In this document: positions 63,296-64,000 of the stretch, one piece after another
Numbering within the stretch: the stretch's first letter is position 1
Layout: every line of letters begins with the position of its first letter
NCBI GenBank assembly: GCA_013298815.1
Contig: JAAFJF010000003.1
Coordinates: 62,001-126,000 of the forward strand
Reading direction: 5' to 3'
DNA from: Polaromonas sp.
Lineage (GTDB): Bacteria; Pseudomonadota; Gammaproteobacteria; Burkholderiales; Burkholderiaceae_C
DNA length: 64,000 nt
Notes under the pieces: generated by a model
Told to the model about the DNA's origin: nothing
Seen by the model: only the letters and a program-made list of their open reading frames with translations
The model's database searches: none
Program-made: the position numbers and the translations under genes

Positions 63296-64000
63296 TTATT
63301 CGATGGGTTCGATAATGACTTGGTTTTTTTGTCCCGTTTTGCGGTCTTCCTGAACGGTTAACCAACCACCTGCTACGCCGCAAATACCAATCAATACCAT
63401 GCCTGAAATCACCCAAATGTCTGGCACATGCGCAAAAACAACCCAGCCACCCAGCATCGCAAAACAAATTTGCAAGTAAAAATACGGCGTTAACGTGGTT
63501 GCTGGCGCGCGCTGGTATGCCAGCGTCAACATGAAATGCCCCGCCGTCACCAAACAAGCCATCACCACCAGCAAAACAAGCAGTTTCAAAGACGGCAGCG
63601 TTGTCCAAACAAAGGGCAGCGCCACTGTGGCGACTATCGCACCCGTCCAGCCGCTGTACAGCTGCATGGTCATGGGGTCTTCGGTTCTGGCCAATTTGCT
63701 GGTCAACACCTGAAACCAAGCATTGGTACCGACTAAGGCCAAGGGCAACAACGCCGTCCAATGGAAGGCTTCGTCGCCAGGCCGGATGATGACCATCGCC
63801 CCCACAAAACCGCCAACCACCAACACCCAGCGCAATGGCGACACTACTTCTCCCAACAAGCGCCCCGCCAACAGCGTGATGACCAAAGGCGTGATCAGCA
63901 CAATGGCTGTGAACTCGCCCACAGGCATGAATTGCAAGCTAGAAAACGCCAACAGCGTCGTTGCCACCAACAGCAAACCACGCAAAATTTGAAATTTAGG
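63296..64000 (-). CDS. DMT-superfamily (EamA) transporter, N-terminus cut off
   Basis: The frame stays open to the right edge, so the first helices are missing and about 235 residues are visible. The C-terminal EamA repeat is complete, with VGEFTAIVLITPLVITLLAGRLLGEVVSPLRWVLVVGG and AGHFMLTLAYQRAPATTLTPYFYLQICFAMLGGW. It is probably a metabolite exporter of about 300 residues. It is separate in sequence from the EamA protein at 48123. Confidence 0.85.
   Translation of the reverse strand, partial: PKFQILRGLLLVATTLLAFSSLQFMPVGEFTAIVLITPLVITLLAGRLLGEVVSPLRWVLVVGGFVGAMVIIRPGDEAFHWTALLPLALVGTNAWFQVLTSKLARTEDPMTMQLYSGWTGAIVATVALPFVWTTLPSLKLLVLLVVMACLVTAGHFMLTLAYQRAPATTLTPYFYLQICFAMLGGWVVFAHVPDIWVISGMVLIGICGVAGGWLTVQEDRKTGQKNQVIIEPIE

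Noticed and set aside
1-64000. CRISPR arrays, insertion sequences, phage genes, defence systems
   Set aside because: No direct-repeat arrays, transposases, integrases or recognised defence genes were found on either strand.

Overview
The window reads as chromosome of a betaproteobacterium of the order Burkholderiales, most likely family Comamonadaceae (Rhodoferax/Polaromonas/Limnohabitans-like). Support: monomeric NADP isocitrate dehydrogenase, many Bug/TctC and TctAB transport genes, an aa3 cytochrome oxidase cluster with the small DUF2970 and 37-residue assembly genes typical of this order, a TrpS with a C-terminal extension, and a 43-bp palindromic repeat resembling short repeats I recall from this family. 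I cannot name the species. Almost all of it is ordinary, densely packed core chromosome; I see no prophage, insertion sequence, integrase or CRISPR array.

Layout. 1-2562: end of a surface-polysaccharide operon (gmd, rmd, a cut glycosyltransferase), probably making GDP-D-rhamnose. 2647-7713: proton-translocating transhydrogenase operon (pntAA, an unrelated exported protein, pntAB, pntB) followed by a GlcD-type FAD oxidase. 7942-13546: a tricarballylate-type catabolic locus (LysR regulator, TcuA, TcuB, an atypical SDR, a Bug binding protein). 13565-14776 mnmA. 14794-17573: TonB-ExbB-ExbD-ExbD energy module. 17595-20075: MFS carrier, Spy-like periplasmic protein, cysteine-free glutaredoxin relative. 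20156-22142: rubredoxin reductase, rubredoxin and rubrerythrin, a peroxide-scavenging set. 22395-28114: icd, a DUF3455 lipoprotein, GST, trhO and rpoH under a perfect CIRCE operator. 28115-29450: repeats, a frameshifted RDD gene and a small membrane protein.

30451-39979 is a complete aa3-type cytochrome c oxidase locus read leftwards: coxB, coxA, a 37-residue assembly peptide, cox11, DUF2970, coxC, SURF1, a thioredoxin-like protein, ctaA, ctaB, SCO. Rightwards follow ribF-ileS-lspA, then a TerC gene behind a yybP-ykoY manganese riboswitch whose ribosome-binding site has an 11-bp complement in the leader. 46164-52878 holds oxidoreductases, a DMT exporter, an alpha/beta hydrolase, gamma-glutamyltransferase and DUF3422. 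52969-55942 has TctAB and a spermidine-synthase-like methyltransferase. 56084-64000 has TatD, tRNA-Ser(CGA), a delta-9 desaturase beside a six-TM histidine kinase and NarL-type regulator, trpS, a site-2 protease, yciO and a cut DMT transporter.

The strongest unexplained signal is the 43-bp repeat. Eleven clear copies, all exactly 43 bp, are scattered across the window; six lie between genes, and five lie inside otherwise intact reading frames (tcuA, rubredoxin reductase, GST, ileS, an SDR), read in at least four different phases without a stop. This behaviour resembles the Rickettsia palindromic elements. Two decayed relics are also possible.
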